Below, in pieces: positions 8,254-17,809 of a DNA stretch of 64,000 nucleotides; the stretch's first letter is position 1; every line of letters begins with the position of its first letter. Below the pieces are notes generated by a model, which was given only the letters and a program-made list of their open reading frames with translations, was not told the origin of the DNA and did no database searches. The stretch lies in NCBI GenBank assembly GCA_050633665.1, contig JBOEGY010000005.1, positions 124,001-188,000 of the forward strand, given 5' to 3'. The DNA comes from JAUIAI01 sp050633665. GTDB lineage: Bacteria; Pseudomonadota; Gammaproteobacteria; Burkholderiales; Burkholderiaceae_E. Made by a program: the position numbers and the translations under genes.

Positions 8254-9862
8254 TCGACTGTTGCCCAAACACTGGCGCAGCCGCCAGCAATGATTTCGTG
8301 TAGTCCGTAGTGGGCGCCGCCATGATTGCTGTGGTTTTCCCGGACTCAACGATTTTACCGGCCTGCATCACGATGACTTGATCACACAGCAAGCGCACGA
8401 CTTGCAGATCATGGCTCACAAACAGATAGCTGATTCCCAGCTCAGCCCGCAAATCCACCAGTAAATTTAGAACCGTCGCCTGAATCGATACATCCAGTGC
8501 GGCTGTCGGCTCATCAAGCACGAGCAGGCGTGGCCTGCTGGCCAGGGCGCGGGCTATCCCGACTCTTGCTTTCTGTCCACCCGACAACTGATGGGGCAGG
8601 CGGTCCAGCAGGCTTGCCGGCAACCCAACCTGAGCCGCCAGTTCCGGGACTCGTGACTCTGGTTCTTCATCGGTAAGCCGCCTGATCGGGTCGGCAATAG
8701 CGTCGCGAACCGTGAATCTCGGGTTAAGGCTGTCAGTGGCATCCTGGAACACCATCTGGATGCTGGCGCGTCTTGGGTCGCGGGCAAAACGGGCGGCCGG
8801 AACATCAAGCAATGACTCACCAGCCAGTGTGATCGCGCCGCCGGTTGGGTCTGATAGCCGGCAGATCATTGCCGAGACGGTGGATTTCCCGCTTCCAGAC
8901 TCGCCCACCAGGCCAAGCGTTTCCCCCTCATTAATCACGAAAGAGACGTCGTCAACCGCCCGCACGCTGTTTTCGCCCTGGCCGAAGACTTTGCGTAGCC
9001 GGTCCACGACTAGTAACGGGCCGCCAATGGCGGGCCGGACCGGTTCGGCAGAGGGGGCATCGAGCAGGTCGCGGGCGCTGGCTCCTGCTCGTGGCGTTGA
9101 GCGAATCAGGCGACGGGTATAGGCGTGAGAAGGGTTGGAAAACAGGTCTGCCGGGAGCCCGGTTTCGACGACCTCGCCATCTTTCATGACGACAATCCGG
9201 TCGCAGTATTGGGCTGCCAGACCGAGGTCATGGGTAATCAGGAGACTGGCCATTTGCCGTTCATGGGTCAGTTCGGCAATCAAGTCCATGATGACTTTCT
9301 GGGTGGTGACGTCCAGCCCGGTGGTGGGTTCATCAGCAATGAGCAGACGCGGGTTGCAAGCCAGAGCAATGGCGATTAACACGCGCTGGCACATGCCGCC
9401 TGACAGTTCGAACGGGTAAGCGTGGTAGCGTCTTTCCGGGTTGGCAATGCGGACGGCCCGGAGCATTTCCACCGCGGCATCGTGCGCCTGGTCGCCTGCG
9501 CTTCGCGCATGGCGGCGTTGAACGTCTTCGATTTGCTGACCGATCTTGCGAATCGGATTGAGTGCCGAACGTGGGTTCTGAAAAACCATTGCAATATCGC
9601 GCCCGCGGATTTCGCGCAACGCTTGCTCGGAGCTCTTGCTCAGTTCGGTGCCGTCAAAATGGATCTGGCCGCCGGTGATTGCGCCGCCTTTGTCGAGAAT
9701 CTGCAGGATTGCGTAAGAAGACACCGATTTTCCCGAGCCGCTTTCGCCGACGATGCCGATGGTTTCTCCGCGTTTGATTTCGAAACTGGCGGAGCGAACC
9801 GCCTGCACGGTACCGCGGCGGGTCGCAAAACAGACTTCGAGGTTTTCTACTGATAGCAACAT
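8237..9862 (-). CDS. Dipeptide/oligopeptide-type ABC transporter, fused double ATPase (DppD-DppF type)
   Basis: This 541-residue protein contains two complete ABC ATPase domains in tandem (about 1-255 and 275-535), a fused equivalent of DppD and DppF. Each has a Walker A GESGSGKS motif (near residues 37 and 320), a signature (LSGGMCQRV and LSGGQKARV) and a Walker B (LLIADEPTTGLD and LLVLDEPTAALD). It energises the permeases encoded just upstream. It is the last gene of the long amide-nitrogen operon, three bases after the DppC-type gene. The context suggests the cargo is a small nitrogen compound rather than a nutritional peptide. Confidence 0.93.
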   Translation of the reverse strand: MLLSVENLEVCFATRRGTVQAVRSASFEIKRGETIGIVGESGSGKSVSSYAILQILDKGGAITGGQIHFDGTELSKSSEQALREIRGRDIAMVFQNPRSALNPIRKIGQQIEDVQRRHARSAGDQAHDAAVEMLRAVRIANPERRYHAYPFELSGGMCQRVLIAIALACNPRLLIADEPTTGLDVTTQKVIMDLIAELTHERQMASLLITHDLGLAAQYCDRIVVMKDGEVVETGLPADLFSNPSHAYTRRLIRSTPRAGASARDLLDAPSAEPVRPAIGGPLLVVDRLRKVFGQGENSVRAVDDVSFVINEGETLGLVGESGSGKSTVSAMICRLSDPTGGAITLAGESLLDVPAARFARDPRRASIQMVFQDATDSLNPRFTVRDAIADPIRRLTDEEPESRVPELAAQVGLPASLLDRLPHQLSGGQKARVGIARALASRPRLLVLDEPTAALDVSIQATVLNLLVDLRAELGISYLFVSHDLQVVRLLCDQVIVMQAGKIVESGKTTAIMAAPTTDYTKSLLAAAPVFGQQSISGQT

Positions 9863-9865
9863 GGG

Positions 9866-10723
9866 TCAGGTCCGGGTACGGGGATCAAAAATGTCACGCA
9901 GGCCGTCGCCCAGCAGGTTGAAGGTGAATACTGTGATCATCAGGGCCAGTCCCGGGAAGAATGCCAGCCACCATTCACCGGAAACAATCGTATTGGCCCC
10001 CTCGGCAACCATGATTCCCCATTCTGCGGTTGGTGGCCTGACGCCCAGGCCGATGAATGACAAACCGGCGGCATTGAGAATCGCCCAGCCCATGTTGAGC
10101 GAAATCTGCACCATCATCGGTGGGATGATGTTGGGGAAAATGTGAAGCGCCAGTACCTGTAAATCCGTATTGCCGGACAATCGGGCGGCATTGGCGAATC
10201 CGGCCTGCCGGCGTACCTGAACTTCGGCGCGGGCGACCCGCGCATAAAAAGGCAGGTTGATAATAGCGGTGGCATAGATGATGTTTTCAACCGTATTGCC
10301 CAATGCCGAGACGATGCCCATGGCCAGAACAAACAGGGGGAACGCCATGATTGTGTCGATCGAGCGGCCGACAACGGCATCGGTGACGCCGCCCCAATAA
10401 CCTGCCGCAGCGCCCAGTGCCGATCCGATCACGCACGAGATGGCCACCGCTGCGATAGATATTGTCAAATCAAGCCGGGTCGCGACGACCACTCGTGAGA
10501 ACACATCGCGGCCCACGGTATCGGTGCCGAACCAATGCGTCCAGGACGGCGGTTGTAGCGCCGCAGAAGCATTGGACGCCAATGGATCGAACGGTACGAT
10601 CGCCGGCCCGAGCGCGGCGACCAGAATAATGATGCCGAGCGCACAGAATGCCAGCGCGGTGAGCCGATTTCCGCGCAGGACATAGAGGGTATGCGCGACC
10701 AGATTGTCAGAGGAATGGGTCAC
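9866..10723 (-). CDS. Dpp/Opp-type ABC transporter permease (DppC type)
   Basis: This 285-residue inner-membrane permease has an N-terminal helix followed by a five-helix binding-protein-dependent transport domain. The DppC landmarks are visible: DPLASNASAALQPPSWTHWFGTDTVGRDVFSRV at the start of the domain, the EAA loop (ANAARLSGNTDLQVLALHIFPNI), and the C-terminal AEWGIMVAEG. It lies three bases after the DppB-type gene and three bases before the ATPase gene in the same operon, so the three proteins should form one importer. Confidence 0.93.
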   Translation of the reverse strand: MTHSSDNLVAHTLYVLRGNRLTALAFCALGIIILVAALGPAIVPFDPLASNASAALQPPSWTHWFGTDTVGRDVFSRVVVATRLDLTISIAAVAISCVIGSALGAAAGYWGGVTDAVVGRSIDTIMAFPLFVLAMGIVSALGNTVENIIYATAIINLPFYARVARAEVQVRRQAGFANAARLSGNTDLQVLALHIFPNIIPPMMVQISLNMGWAILNAAGLSFIGLGVRPPTAEWGIMVAEGANTIVSGEWWLAFFPGLALMITVFTFNLLGDGLRDIFDPRTRT

Positions 10724-10726
10724 GGT

Positions 10727-11746
10727 TTATTCCTGGCGGGTTCGGGGGTCAATCAGCGTATAGCTGATGTCGACCACCAGATTAAGCAGAACGAACAGAA
10801 TAGCCATTGCAAGGACAAAGCCCTGAATAGCCGCGTAGTCCGAAACCACCAGAGCCTCGACTGCGTAAGAACCAATGCCCGGCCATGAAAAGACTTTTTC
10901 GACCAGAACGTTCGCACCGAGAGAGAACGAGAAAACCATCGACAAGGTGGTCACGACAGACAACAAGGCGTTGCGAAACGCATAGCCATAAACCAGTTTT
11001 GCGCGACTCAGCCCGGATGCTCGTGCTGTACGGATATAGTCGGATGACAAGGCTTGCAACATCGCGCCACGGGTCATTCGGGCAATCGGGGCCAGCGTGA
11101 ACAAGGCGAGCGTGGCGGCAGGCAGGATAAGTTGACGCATTGCGCCACCAGCGGTTTCAATGTCTCCGGCCAGCAGGGCGTCGATGACATAAAAACCGGT
11201 TACCTCCGGCGGCGACAGATATAAAAAATCCAGCCGGCCGATTGGCGAGGGCGCCCAGCCCAGCAGATAGTAGAACACGTAAACCAGGACGATGCCGGTA
11301 AAGAAGGTGGGTAGTGAAACGCCGGCGGTGACCAGCGCTCTGCACAGATGATCCCAGACGGTTTCCTGCCGGGTGGCTGCCAGTACACCGAGTGGCAGCG
11401 CAATCGCGCACGAAATCAACAAGGCGGTCAGCGTCAGTTCGAGCGAGGCCGGCAGGCGCCGGGCCAGTTCCTCGGTGACGGGTTGGCCGGTCGAGAGACT
11501 CTGACCGAGGTCACCGCTCAGCAAGTCTTTGGCATAGGAAAAGAATTGCACTGGGAGTGGCTGGTCAAGTCCAAGCGCCGTTCTGATCTGAGCGATCGAT
11601 TCGGGGGTTGCTGCCGGGCCGGCATAGTAGGCTGCCGGATCACCGGGCAATGCCCGGGTCAGCAGAAAACTCACGACAACGACGCCGATCAGCGCCGGAA
11701 TGGCCTGGGCTATTCGGGCGCCAATCAGTGCGGTTCTTGAACTCAC
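10727..11746 (-). CDS. Dpp/Opp-type ABC transporter permease (DppB type)
   Basis: This 339-residue inner-membrane protein carries DppB features: an N-terminal helix with IGVVVVSFLLTRALPGDPA, the periplasmic QPLPVQFFSYAKDLLSGDLGQSLSTGQPV segment, and the EAA-like loop YIRTARASGLSRAKLVYGYAFRNALLSV. A longer frame exists upstream (to 11848), but it would overlap the binding-protein gene by about 95 bases. The GTG at 11744-11746 lies five bases after that gene's stop and gives the usual N-terminus, so I chose it. Confidence 0.92.
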   Translation of the reverse strand: MSSRTALIGARIAQAIPALIGVVVVSFLLTRALPGDPAAYYAGPAATPESIAQIRTALGLDQPLPVQFFSYAKDLLSGDLGQSLSTGQPVTEELARRLPASLELTLTALLISCAIALPLGVLAATRQETVWDHLCRALVTAGVSLPTFFTGIVLVYVFYYLLGWAPSPIGRLDFLYLSPPEVTGFYVIDALLAGDIETAGGAMRQLILPAATLALFTLAPIARMTRGAMLQALSSDYIRTARASGLSRAKLVYGYAFRNALLSVVTTLSMVFSFSLGANVLVEKVFSWPGIGSYAVEALVVSDYAAIQGFVLAMAILFVLLNLVVDISYTLIDPRTRQE

Positions 11747-11751
11747 GTGAC

Positions 11752-13389
11752 TTACGCCTTCTTGAGACTGCGGGCGTCTAGTTGACGATGGAACCAGAAC
11801 TCGTAGTCTTGCGCACCGTTCAGGCCAACATTGAGGGCCGGCTGCCACAGGGCAATACGAGGCACTTCATCCCAGGCGATTTCAATCATGCGTTTGATCT
11901 TCGGCGCGTAGTCGGGATCATCCACAGCCAGATGGAGGGTTTCATTGGTCAACGCCTCGATTTCGTCATTCTTGTAGTTGGACGAATTAAACAGGTGCCC
12001 GTGTTGATACGCCCAGAAGAAGTAATAACAGGGGTAGTTGAGCCAGCCGCCAAAAGTTTCTAACGCCAGTGGCAGGCGCTTTTCCACCAATGAGGCAGTA
12101 CGCCAGTTGGCACCGGGGATCTTGTCGATTTTCGCGCGCACGCCGATCTTGCCGAGATTTTCCTGAATCAGCAGCGCTGCCGGTTCCATCCAGTCGGCCT
12201 GGCTCAGTGAGATGGACAGCGGTACGTCAAAGCCTTTGCCGTAGCCGGCTTGCTCGAGTAACTCTTTCGCCTTGTCGAGATCGGTGTCGTAGGGGAAAGC
12301 TTGCGGCCAGGCAATATTCTCCGGCTTGCTGAGCTTGCCTCCCCACATCGGTTTTCCCTGCCCGTAAGCGGCGGTCTCGAAAAGCGCCTGGTAGGGGACA
12401 GACCAGGCAACCGCCTGCCTGACCCGTTTGTCTTTAAATGGTTCAAATGTGAGATTCGGATTCAGGCAGTAGATTGCATTTTCGACCGGAGTGGAATTGA
12501 TTTGAATGTCCGGTTTCGAGCTGAGTTCTTTGGCGTCTTTGTTCGGCATATTGAAAGACATTTGAACATCACCGCGCTCAAGCAACGCACGCCGCGTGGC
12601 AGAACTGGGCACTTCACGAACAATGATTCGTTTAACCGCCGGAAGTTTTCCTGAAGTCCAGTTTTCGTTGCGGACATAAACCAATTGCTGACCGGGGTCC
12701 CATCGAGCAACCTTGAAGGCACCCGAGCCCGCCGGCGTTTTGTGCAGATATTCTGTTGCCCATGGATCGTCTTTCGTGGCTTTGGCTTTGGCGATAGTCG
12801 AATTGATGATCATCGGCACAGGTACTGCGAGATCAGGCAAAGTCAGTTTGGATTTTCGGGGCAGGGTAATTCGGAAAGTCAGATCATCGATGGCTTCGAA
12901 CTGCTCCGGTTTTTCAAGCGAGCCGGCCTTCATCTGAACAGTCGGGAAGCCGCCGACTGACACGGCGCGGTCGTACGACCACTTGACATCGTGAGCCGTG
13001 ATCGGCGAGCCGTCATGAAACTTACCATCGGCGCGCAGCTTGAAGGTCATGGACAAACCGTCGTCGGCAATTTCCCAACTCTCGGCAATCTCGGGTTCGA
13101 TCGTTGCATAGTCATAGGAAAGCCCGCCATCGGGGGTGGACTTGGTGCCGAAACTGACGAGTCGGTCGTAAACGTTTACCGCTACCTGGTAGCTGGGCCG
13201 GTTGGTTCCTTTGCGGTGGATATCCAGGCTGTTGATGGTCTGTCCCATGGCAACGACAATCGTGTCGCTGGCCGCCGAAGCGGGCAGCACGCGCAGGAAT
13301 GGCAGGACGCCTGCACTCAGTGTTGCCCCCTTGAGCAGACTGCGCCGGGTGGAATCGGTATTCAGTGTTTCCGGGTAGTGATCTTTCAT
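11752..13389 (-). CDS. Dpp/Opp-type ABC transporter substrate-binding protein with Tat signal
   Basis: This 545-residue periplasmic receptor is of the peptide/nickel-binding SBP_bac_5 family. The N-terminus STRRSLLKGATLSAGVLPFL matches a twin-arginine (Tat) export signal, with cleavage expected near ASAASD. Family landmarks include DGLSMTFKLRADGKFHDGSPITAHDVKWSYDRA and VRQAVAWSVPYQAL. It starts with an ATGA overlap on the end of the allophanate hydrolase gene, so it is coupled to ureide breakdown. The ligand is not predictable from sequence. A cationic or neutral amide such as biuret or a related ureide is an inference from context. Confidence 0.92.
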   Translation of the reverse strand: MKDHYPETLNTDSTRRSLLKGATLSAGVLPFLRVLPASAASDTIVVAMGQTINSLDIHRKGTNRPSYQVAVNVYDRLVSFGTKSTPDGGLSYDYATIEPEIAESWEIADDGLSMTFKLRADGKFHDGSPITAHDVKWSYDRAVSVGGFPTVQMKAGSLEKPEQFEAIDDLTFRITLPRKSKLTLPDLAVPVPMIINSTIAKAKATKDDPWATEYLHKTPAGSGAFKVARWDPGQQLVYVRNENWTSGKLPAVKRIIVREVPSSATRRALLERGDVQMSFNMPNKDAKELSSKPDIQINSTPVENAIYCLNPNLTFEPFKDKRVRQAVAWSVPYQALFETAAYGQGKPMWGGKLSKPENIAWPQAFPYDTDLDKAKELLEQAGYGKGFDVPLSISLSQADWMEPAALLIQENLGKIGVRAKIDKIPGANWRTASLVEKRLPLALETFGGWLNYPCYYFFWAYQHGHLFNSSNYKNDEIEALTNETLHLAVDDPDYAPKIKRMIEIAWDEVPRIALWQPALNVGLNGAQDYEFWFHRQLDARSLKKA

Positions 13390-15206
13390 GACTGTTTCCC
13401 CTGGTTAGAAATGAAGTTGCGCCAACCGCCAAATGCCGTGACGTCTTTTGCGCCGATAAGTCCGCGCGGTTCGCAAATAAAACCTTTGCATTGAGAGCCA
13501 TCAGCCAGCTCTAACGTGCCTAATCCAAGTGGACCAGGAATGCCGTCCAGAAAACTGCCGATCGATTCGCTCGGCAGTGCCCAAATTTCAATCTGAATCG
13601 CGGCGCCGTGATCGCTGGCAACCAGGCCGGGCCTGGCGGGCGGGCCTCCGGCCAGGGCGAATAACTGGTAGGTGTCCGCCGTCTGGGTTGTTTTGATAAG
13701 CCGGCCGCCACGACTGGTGAGTTGATTATTCAGCGGCATACCAGACAGGTGGGCGCCCACGACAGCGATTTCCATTTCGTCCGGGCCGGTTGTCGCTGGC
13801 ACCGGTGCATCCAGAGCAGGAAGAGGCCATGAGGTTGCACCGGGTGAGGTATTGGCCAGTTGCTGAAGTCGCTGCGCGAGGGTTGCTATTGAGCCATCGG
13901 ATCCGGCCGGGCCAAGCAAGGTGACATTGCCGGGGCGTCCGTCGGAACGGTGTTTTACCGGCACAGCAATGCCGCACAAATCGAGAAGGTTGACAAAGTT
14001 GGTGTAACGACCCAGGCGATTATTGGGGCCTATCGGATCGTCAGCCAACGCAGCCAGTGTGCAAAATTCCGGAATGGTTGGCACACACATGCCGTCGAAA
14101 GGTTCCAACAAGGTGTCGCAAACACGCCGTAGCGATTTCAGTTTGTATTGATCCCGAAAAGCGTCAGTAGCGGAAAACGTCGTTGCTTTTTCAATGATGC
14201 TGCGAGTGACCGGATGAACTGCTTCCGGACTCCTGGCCAGCAGTGATTCGATGACCGAGTGTCTTTCGGCGACCCAGGTCCCGGCATAGAGCATGTCGGC
14301 AATGGCGTAGAAGGGAGTGAAATCAATCTCGGTCGTGGTAACACCGCAAGCGTGCAACAGTTCAATGGCATCGCTAAAAGACTGGCGCTGAACCTGATCG
14401 CCGTAGAACTCCAGACTGGCCTGATCCGGAATCGCGATTCGTTGTAGCGCTTTGCCGGCGTTTAGTGGTGTTGCCGGAATGTCTCTTGAGTAGGCGTCGG
14501 ATGCATCAAAGCCAGAGCAACAGGACAAGACCTTATGGGCATCGCCAACGTTGAGCGCGAAAATTGAAACGGTGTCGAGAGTCCGACAGGCAGGAACAAC
14601 GCCGGAGGCAGACAACATGCCTAAGGTCGGCTTCAGGCCGACCAGGTTGTTGAGTGCAGCCGGAACGCGACCAGAGCCGGCGGTGTCTGTTCCCAGCGAG
14701 AAGCAGACAGCGCCGTGGGCGACCGCGACTGCCGAGCCGGAGCTGGATCCGCCGGGCGCGATGGCCGGGTCGAGGGCATTCTTCGGCGGTGAATAAGGTG
14801 ACCGAACACCGACCAGACCTGTCGCGAACTGATCCAGATTGGTCTTGCCCAGCACCAGAGCGCCGGCCGCGCGTAATCGCGCGACGACGATAGCGTCCTG
14901 CTCGGCGGTGTACGCATACTCGGGGCAACCGGCGGTGGTTTCGTGGCCGCCAACATCTATGTTGTCTTTGACGACAAAAGGCACGCCCCAAAGAGGTTGT
15001 TTCTCCGGATCAAAAGCGCCCAGCGCTTCGGCCTGGCTGAGTAACTTCGCGGGCTCGAACAAGTTGATGAAAATGCCGGGATCTTCGGTCGCGTCGATTC
15101 GCCGATAAGCTTCCGAAATCAGTTGGGCGGCAGTAAGACCGTCTTCGTAGGCAGCGTGAATACTCTGGATGTCGAACGGGAGTTGGGTGAGGTCAGGTGA
15201 AGTCAT
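13386..15206 (-). CDS. atzF: Allophanate hydrolase (AtzF type)
   Basis: This 606-residue enzyme hydrolyses allophanate to ammonia and CO2, the last step of biuret, cyanurate and some urea pathways. The N-terminal amidase-signature domain has the Ser-cisSer-Lys triad at Lys80 (FVVKDNID), Ser154 (GGSSSGS) and Ser178 (GTDTAGSGR). Spacings of 74 and 24 residues agree with AtzF. A C-terminal domain of about 140 residues (from EMEIAVVGAHLSGMPLNNQL) is the allophanate hydrolase-specific domain, absent from plain amidases. Length matches AtzF (about 605). The internal ATG at 15206 was chosen over a frame starting at 15272 because the latter overlaps the cupin gene by 55 bases. It sits between the cupin and the Dpp-type binding protein. 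Confidence 0.92.
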   Translation of the reverse strand: MTSPDLTQLPFDIQSIHAAYEDGLTAAQLISEAYRRIDATEDPGIFINLFEPAKLLSQAEALGAFDPEKQPLWGVPFVVKDNIDVGGHETTAGCPEYAYTAEQDAIVVARLRAAGALVLGKTNLDQFATGLVGVRSPYSPPKNALDPAIAPGGSSSGSAVAVAHGAVCFSLGTDTAGSGRVPAALNNLVGLKPTLGMLSASGVVPACRTLDTVSIFALNVGDAHKVLSCCSGFDASDAYSRDIPATPLNAGKALQRIAIPDQASLEFYGDQVQRQSFSDAIELLHACGVTTTEIDFTPFYAIADMLYAGTWVAERHSVIESLLARSPEAVHPVTRSIIEKATTFSATDAFRDQYKLKSLRRVCDTLLEPFDGMCVPTIPEFCTLAALADDPIGPNNRLGRYTNFVNLLDLCGIAVPVKHRSDGRPGNVTLLGPAGSDGSIATLAQRLQQLANTSPGATSWPLPALDAPVPATTGPDEMEIAVVGAHLSGMPLNNQLTSRGGRLIKTTQTADTYQLFALAGGPPARPGLVASDHGAAIQIEIWALPSESIGSFLDGIPGPLGLGTLELADGSQCKGFICEPRGLIGAKDVTAFGGWRNFISNQGKQS

Positions 15207-15217
15207 GATTGGTTTTT

Positions 15218-15592
15218 TCAGGGAGAAGCGAGGATTTCGACGGGGCGGTCCCATTGAATCAACACAACGCATCCGCCAACGGACTGCACTGAGTGAATCG
15301 TGTCTGGCTGGTTGATGACAACCGTGCCGGCCGGATAACTGCCACGTTCATCGGACTGTTCTCCTTCCAGTACCAGAATGGTTTCCACGCCATGGTGCCG
15401 GTGCAAGGGAACAGTGGCGCCAGGCGCGTAGCGCAACAGCGCCATACTCGGCTGAGTCGCATCGCCGTCGTTGCCGAGCAGTTCGCAGATCTCAATGCCC
15501 GGGCGAAACGCCTCGAACACCAGGTGCTTCCAGTTGCCGGTCAACAGATCCGGAAAAACGTTTGCGGGCTTAAGCGGGGCTGTCTTAGTCAT
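15218..15592 (-). CDS. Single-domain cupin in the ureide operon
   Basis: A 124-residue small cupin. The metal-binding motif is visible as PLHRHHGVETILVLEGE (motif 1, two His plus Glu) followed by SYPAGTVVINQPDTIHSVQS (motif 2 His). The fold resembles ChrR-type cupins. It overlaps the 3' end of the upstream hydrolase gene by eight bases and lies 11 bases before atzF, so it is made with them. It may be a metal-dependent enzyme or a sensor for a pathway intermediate. No specific activity can be named from sequence. Confidence 0.8.
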   Translation of the reverse strand: MTKTAPLKPANVFPDLLTGNWKHLVFEAFRPGIEICELLGNDGDATQPSMALLRYAPGATVPLHRHHGVETILVLEGEQSDERGSYPAGTVVINQPDTIHSVQSVGGCVVLIQWDRPVEILASP

Positions 15593-16271
15593 GACCAGAC
15601 TCCAGAGGGTTCAGAATTTGATCGACCGTTGCCGTCCAGCCGACAATCGCCCCCTGGGCGTGGATCATGTCAATAGTGGCTAGTTTGAATTGCGGGAAAT
15701 AGCTCTCGGTCGCGTCGGTCGCAAGCAGGCAGTCGAAACCGCGGTCATTCGCTTCGCGCATGGTGGTCTGGACGCAGACCTCGGTCGTTACGCCGGCAAA
15801 AATCAGTTGTTGAATTTTTCGGCTCGCGAGTTCCTCGCCGAGCGCGGTACCGTAGAAGCCGCCCTTGCCAGGTTTGTTGATGACCAGTTCGCCCGGCTCC
15901 GGTGTTAGTGCGGGAATAATGTCAGCGCCGGATTCACCGGCAATCAGAATTCGACCCATCGGACCTGGGTCGCCAATTCGCAGAGCCGGGTTGCCACGGG
16001 TCAATTTTGCCGGGGGGCAGTCCGATAGATCTGGTTGATGGCATTCGCGCGTATGGATAACCGGCAAGCGGTGACGCCGGAAAGCCTCGAGGAGACGTCG
16101 GACCGTAGGCACGATGGCACCCAGCGGGGCAACATCGTTACCGAGGCTTGCGCCAAAGCCGCCCGGTTCGATGAAATCACGCTGCATGTCGATGATAATC
16201 AGCGCAACAGCGTCCGGACGGAGTTCGAATGCAAACGGTGTTGCATCAATGGCAATCGCCTGAGCGTTCAT
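15585..16271 (-). CDS. Isochorismatase-fold amidohydrolase, biuret hydrolase paralogue
   Basis: A 228-residue cysteine hydrolase of the isochorismatase-like family. The Asp-Lys-Cys catalytic triad is assigned to Asp28 (IIIDMQRDF), Lys133 (INKPGKGGFYGT) and Cys166 (GVTTEVCVQTTMREANDRG). It is clearly related to the second isochorismatase-fold gene of this operon at 17806-18483, sharing the GDPGPxGxIL block and the TMREANDRG segment, but is more diverged from the biuret hydrolases I remember. Possible roles are biuret, triuret or another ureide or carbamoyl amide hydrolysis upstream of AtzF. It overlaps the ATPase gene before it by four bases (ATGA). Confidence 0.82.
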   Translation of the reverse strand: MNAQAIAIDATPFAFELRPDAVALIIIDMQRDFIEPGGFGASLGNDVAPLGAIVPTVRRLLEAFRRHRLPVIHTRECHQPDLSDCPPAKLTRGNPALRIGDPGPMGRILIAGESGADIIPALTPEPGELVINKPGKGGFYGTALGEELASRKIQQLIFAGVTTEVCVQTTMREANDRGFDCLLATDATESYFPQFKLATIDMIHAQGAIVGWTATVDQILNPLESGHD

Positions 16272-17809
16272 GCGGCAAGCTCGTGTTGATGCCCGGCCAT
16301 GTGTTGACCGATCGCGTTTATGTCCGCATCCGCACGGGGTGTCTGGTAGGTAATCCGCCCCTCGGTCATGACCATGATGCGATCAGAGAGTTCAAGAATC
16401 TCATCAAGGTCTTCACTGATCAATAAGATCGCTGTGCCCGCATTGCGGGCGGCCATTATCCGGGCACGTATTTCGCGCACCGCGCCAAAATCCAGTCCGA
16501 AGCAGGGATTGGCAATGATCAACAGTGCCACTTCTCCACTTAACTCCCGTGCCAGCACGGTTCTTTGGACATTGCCGCCCGAGAGAGTTCTGATGGGACT
16601 GTCCGGTGAGGCGGTTTTCACCTGGAAACGACGGATGAGTTGCAGTGCCTGTTCGCGAAGTTCGCTCCGGTTTAACCAGAAGCGGAGGGTGCCGTCCTGG
16701 TTTCGGTCAAATCGGCGGAACGAGAGGTTCTCAATGACCGACATATTCGGCGCGCAGGCGTTGCTCATCGGTTCCTCGGGAAGAAACCGTATCTTGCGGC
16801 TGATCATTTGCTCCCGGCTGGCGCTGAACGGTTCGCCGCCGACTTCGATATTTCCCTGTAGCAAGGGCCGTTGTCCGCTGAGCATTTCCAATAGTTCGGA
16901 TTGCCCGTTTCCAGAAACGCCGGCGATACCCACGATTTCGCCGCTGGCGACATCCAGTGAGTCGATCGAAATCTGCCGCAGACCTGCTTTGTCCTGCGCT
17001 TTGATGCCATTGATCGACAGCATTCTGGTTCGGGTTGCCGGCGTCAACTCGACTGCTGCCGGCGTTTCAGCATCATTGGACGCACCGACCATCATTTGTC
17101 CCATTTCCCGGTGACTCAAAGACCGCGATGGCGCAGTGCCGGCAAGCCGTCCCCGCCTCAGGATGCTGACGGTATCGGCGAAAGCAGTGACCTCCCGAAA
17201 CTTGTGCGTGATCATCAACACCGTAAGAGACCCGGCCGAAGTCATCTGCCGGATCATGCCCAGGACGTCATCGGCTTCTGCGGGCGTCAACACTGAGGTA
17301 GGTTCATCCAGAATCAGCAGGCGACGCCCAAGATAGAGTTGTTTGAGAATCTCGAGTTTCTGTTTTTCCCCAGCCGACAGCGTTCGTACCGGGCGGTTCA
17401 ACTGAACCTGAAACGGCATCGTGCTCATGAAGGCATGGATGCTCTCGTTGACTTGCCGCCAGTTGATTCGGCCAGGGATTATCTGGCTGGCCACCAGCAG
17501 GTTTTCCGCTCCGGTCAGTGAGGGCGCGAGGGTGAAGTGTTGGTACACCATGCCCAGCCCCAATGCGTGGGCTTGCCTGGGGTCGGCAATGATTTGCTCA
17601 CGCCCGTCAATCAGTAGCTGACCCGTCTCGGGTTTATTGAACCCCATCATGCATTTGACCAGCGTGGACTTGCCGGCACCATTCTCGCCCAACAAGGCAT
17701 GAAACGTCCCGGCCTCAACTTTTACGGACACATCGTCGAGCGCGGTAAACGACCCGAAGCGCATCGTGACGCCAATGGTTTCGAGCGAGATCGGCGCGAG
17801 TGACTTCAT
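16268..17809 (-). CDS. ABC transporter double ATPase of BMP/nucleoside-type importer
   Basis: This 513-residue protein has two ABC domains, like the ATPases of BMP-family and ribose-type importers (YufO/NupA type). The first domain has Walker A GENGAGKST near residue 41, signature TLSAGEKQKLEI and Walker B LLILDEPTSVL. The second has a degenerate P-loop region (GVSGNGQSELLE), signature RTLSGGNVQRTVLARE and a LLIIANPCFGLD Walker B in which the usual catalytic Glu position reads Asn, typical of this class. It partners the two BMP-type permeases. It is oddly placed between the two isochorismatase-fold genes, which ties uptake to hydrolysis. It overlaps both neighbours by four bases. Confidence 0.92.
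   Translation of the reverse strand: MKSLAPISLETIGVTMRFGSFTALDDVSVKVEAGTFHALLGENGAGKSTLVKCMMGFNKPETGQLLIDGREQIIADPRQAHALGLGMVYQHFTLAPSLTGAENLLVASQIIPGRINWRQVNESIHAFMSTMPFQVQLNRPVRTLSAGEKQKLEILKQLYLGRRLLILDEPTSVLTPAEADDVLGMIRQMTSAGSLTVLMITHKFREVTAFADTVSILRRGRLAGTAPSRSLSHREMGQMMVGASNDAETPAAVELTPATRTRMLSINGIKAQDKAGLRQISIDSLDVASGEIVGIAGVSGNGQSELLEMLSGQRPLLQGNIEVGGEPFSASREQMISRKIRFLPEEPMSNACAPNMSVIENLSFRRFDRNQDGTLRFWLNRSELREQALQLIRRFQVKTASPDSPIRTLSGGNVQRTVLARELSGEVALLIIANPCFGLDFGAVREIRARIMAARNAGTAILLISEDLDEILELSDRIMVMTEGRITYQTPRADADINAIGQHMAGHQHELAA

Noticed and set aside
16368..17114. 248-codon plus-strand frame
   Set aside because: It is antisense to the ABC ATPase with intact Walker and signature motifs.
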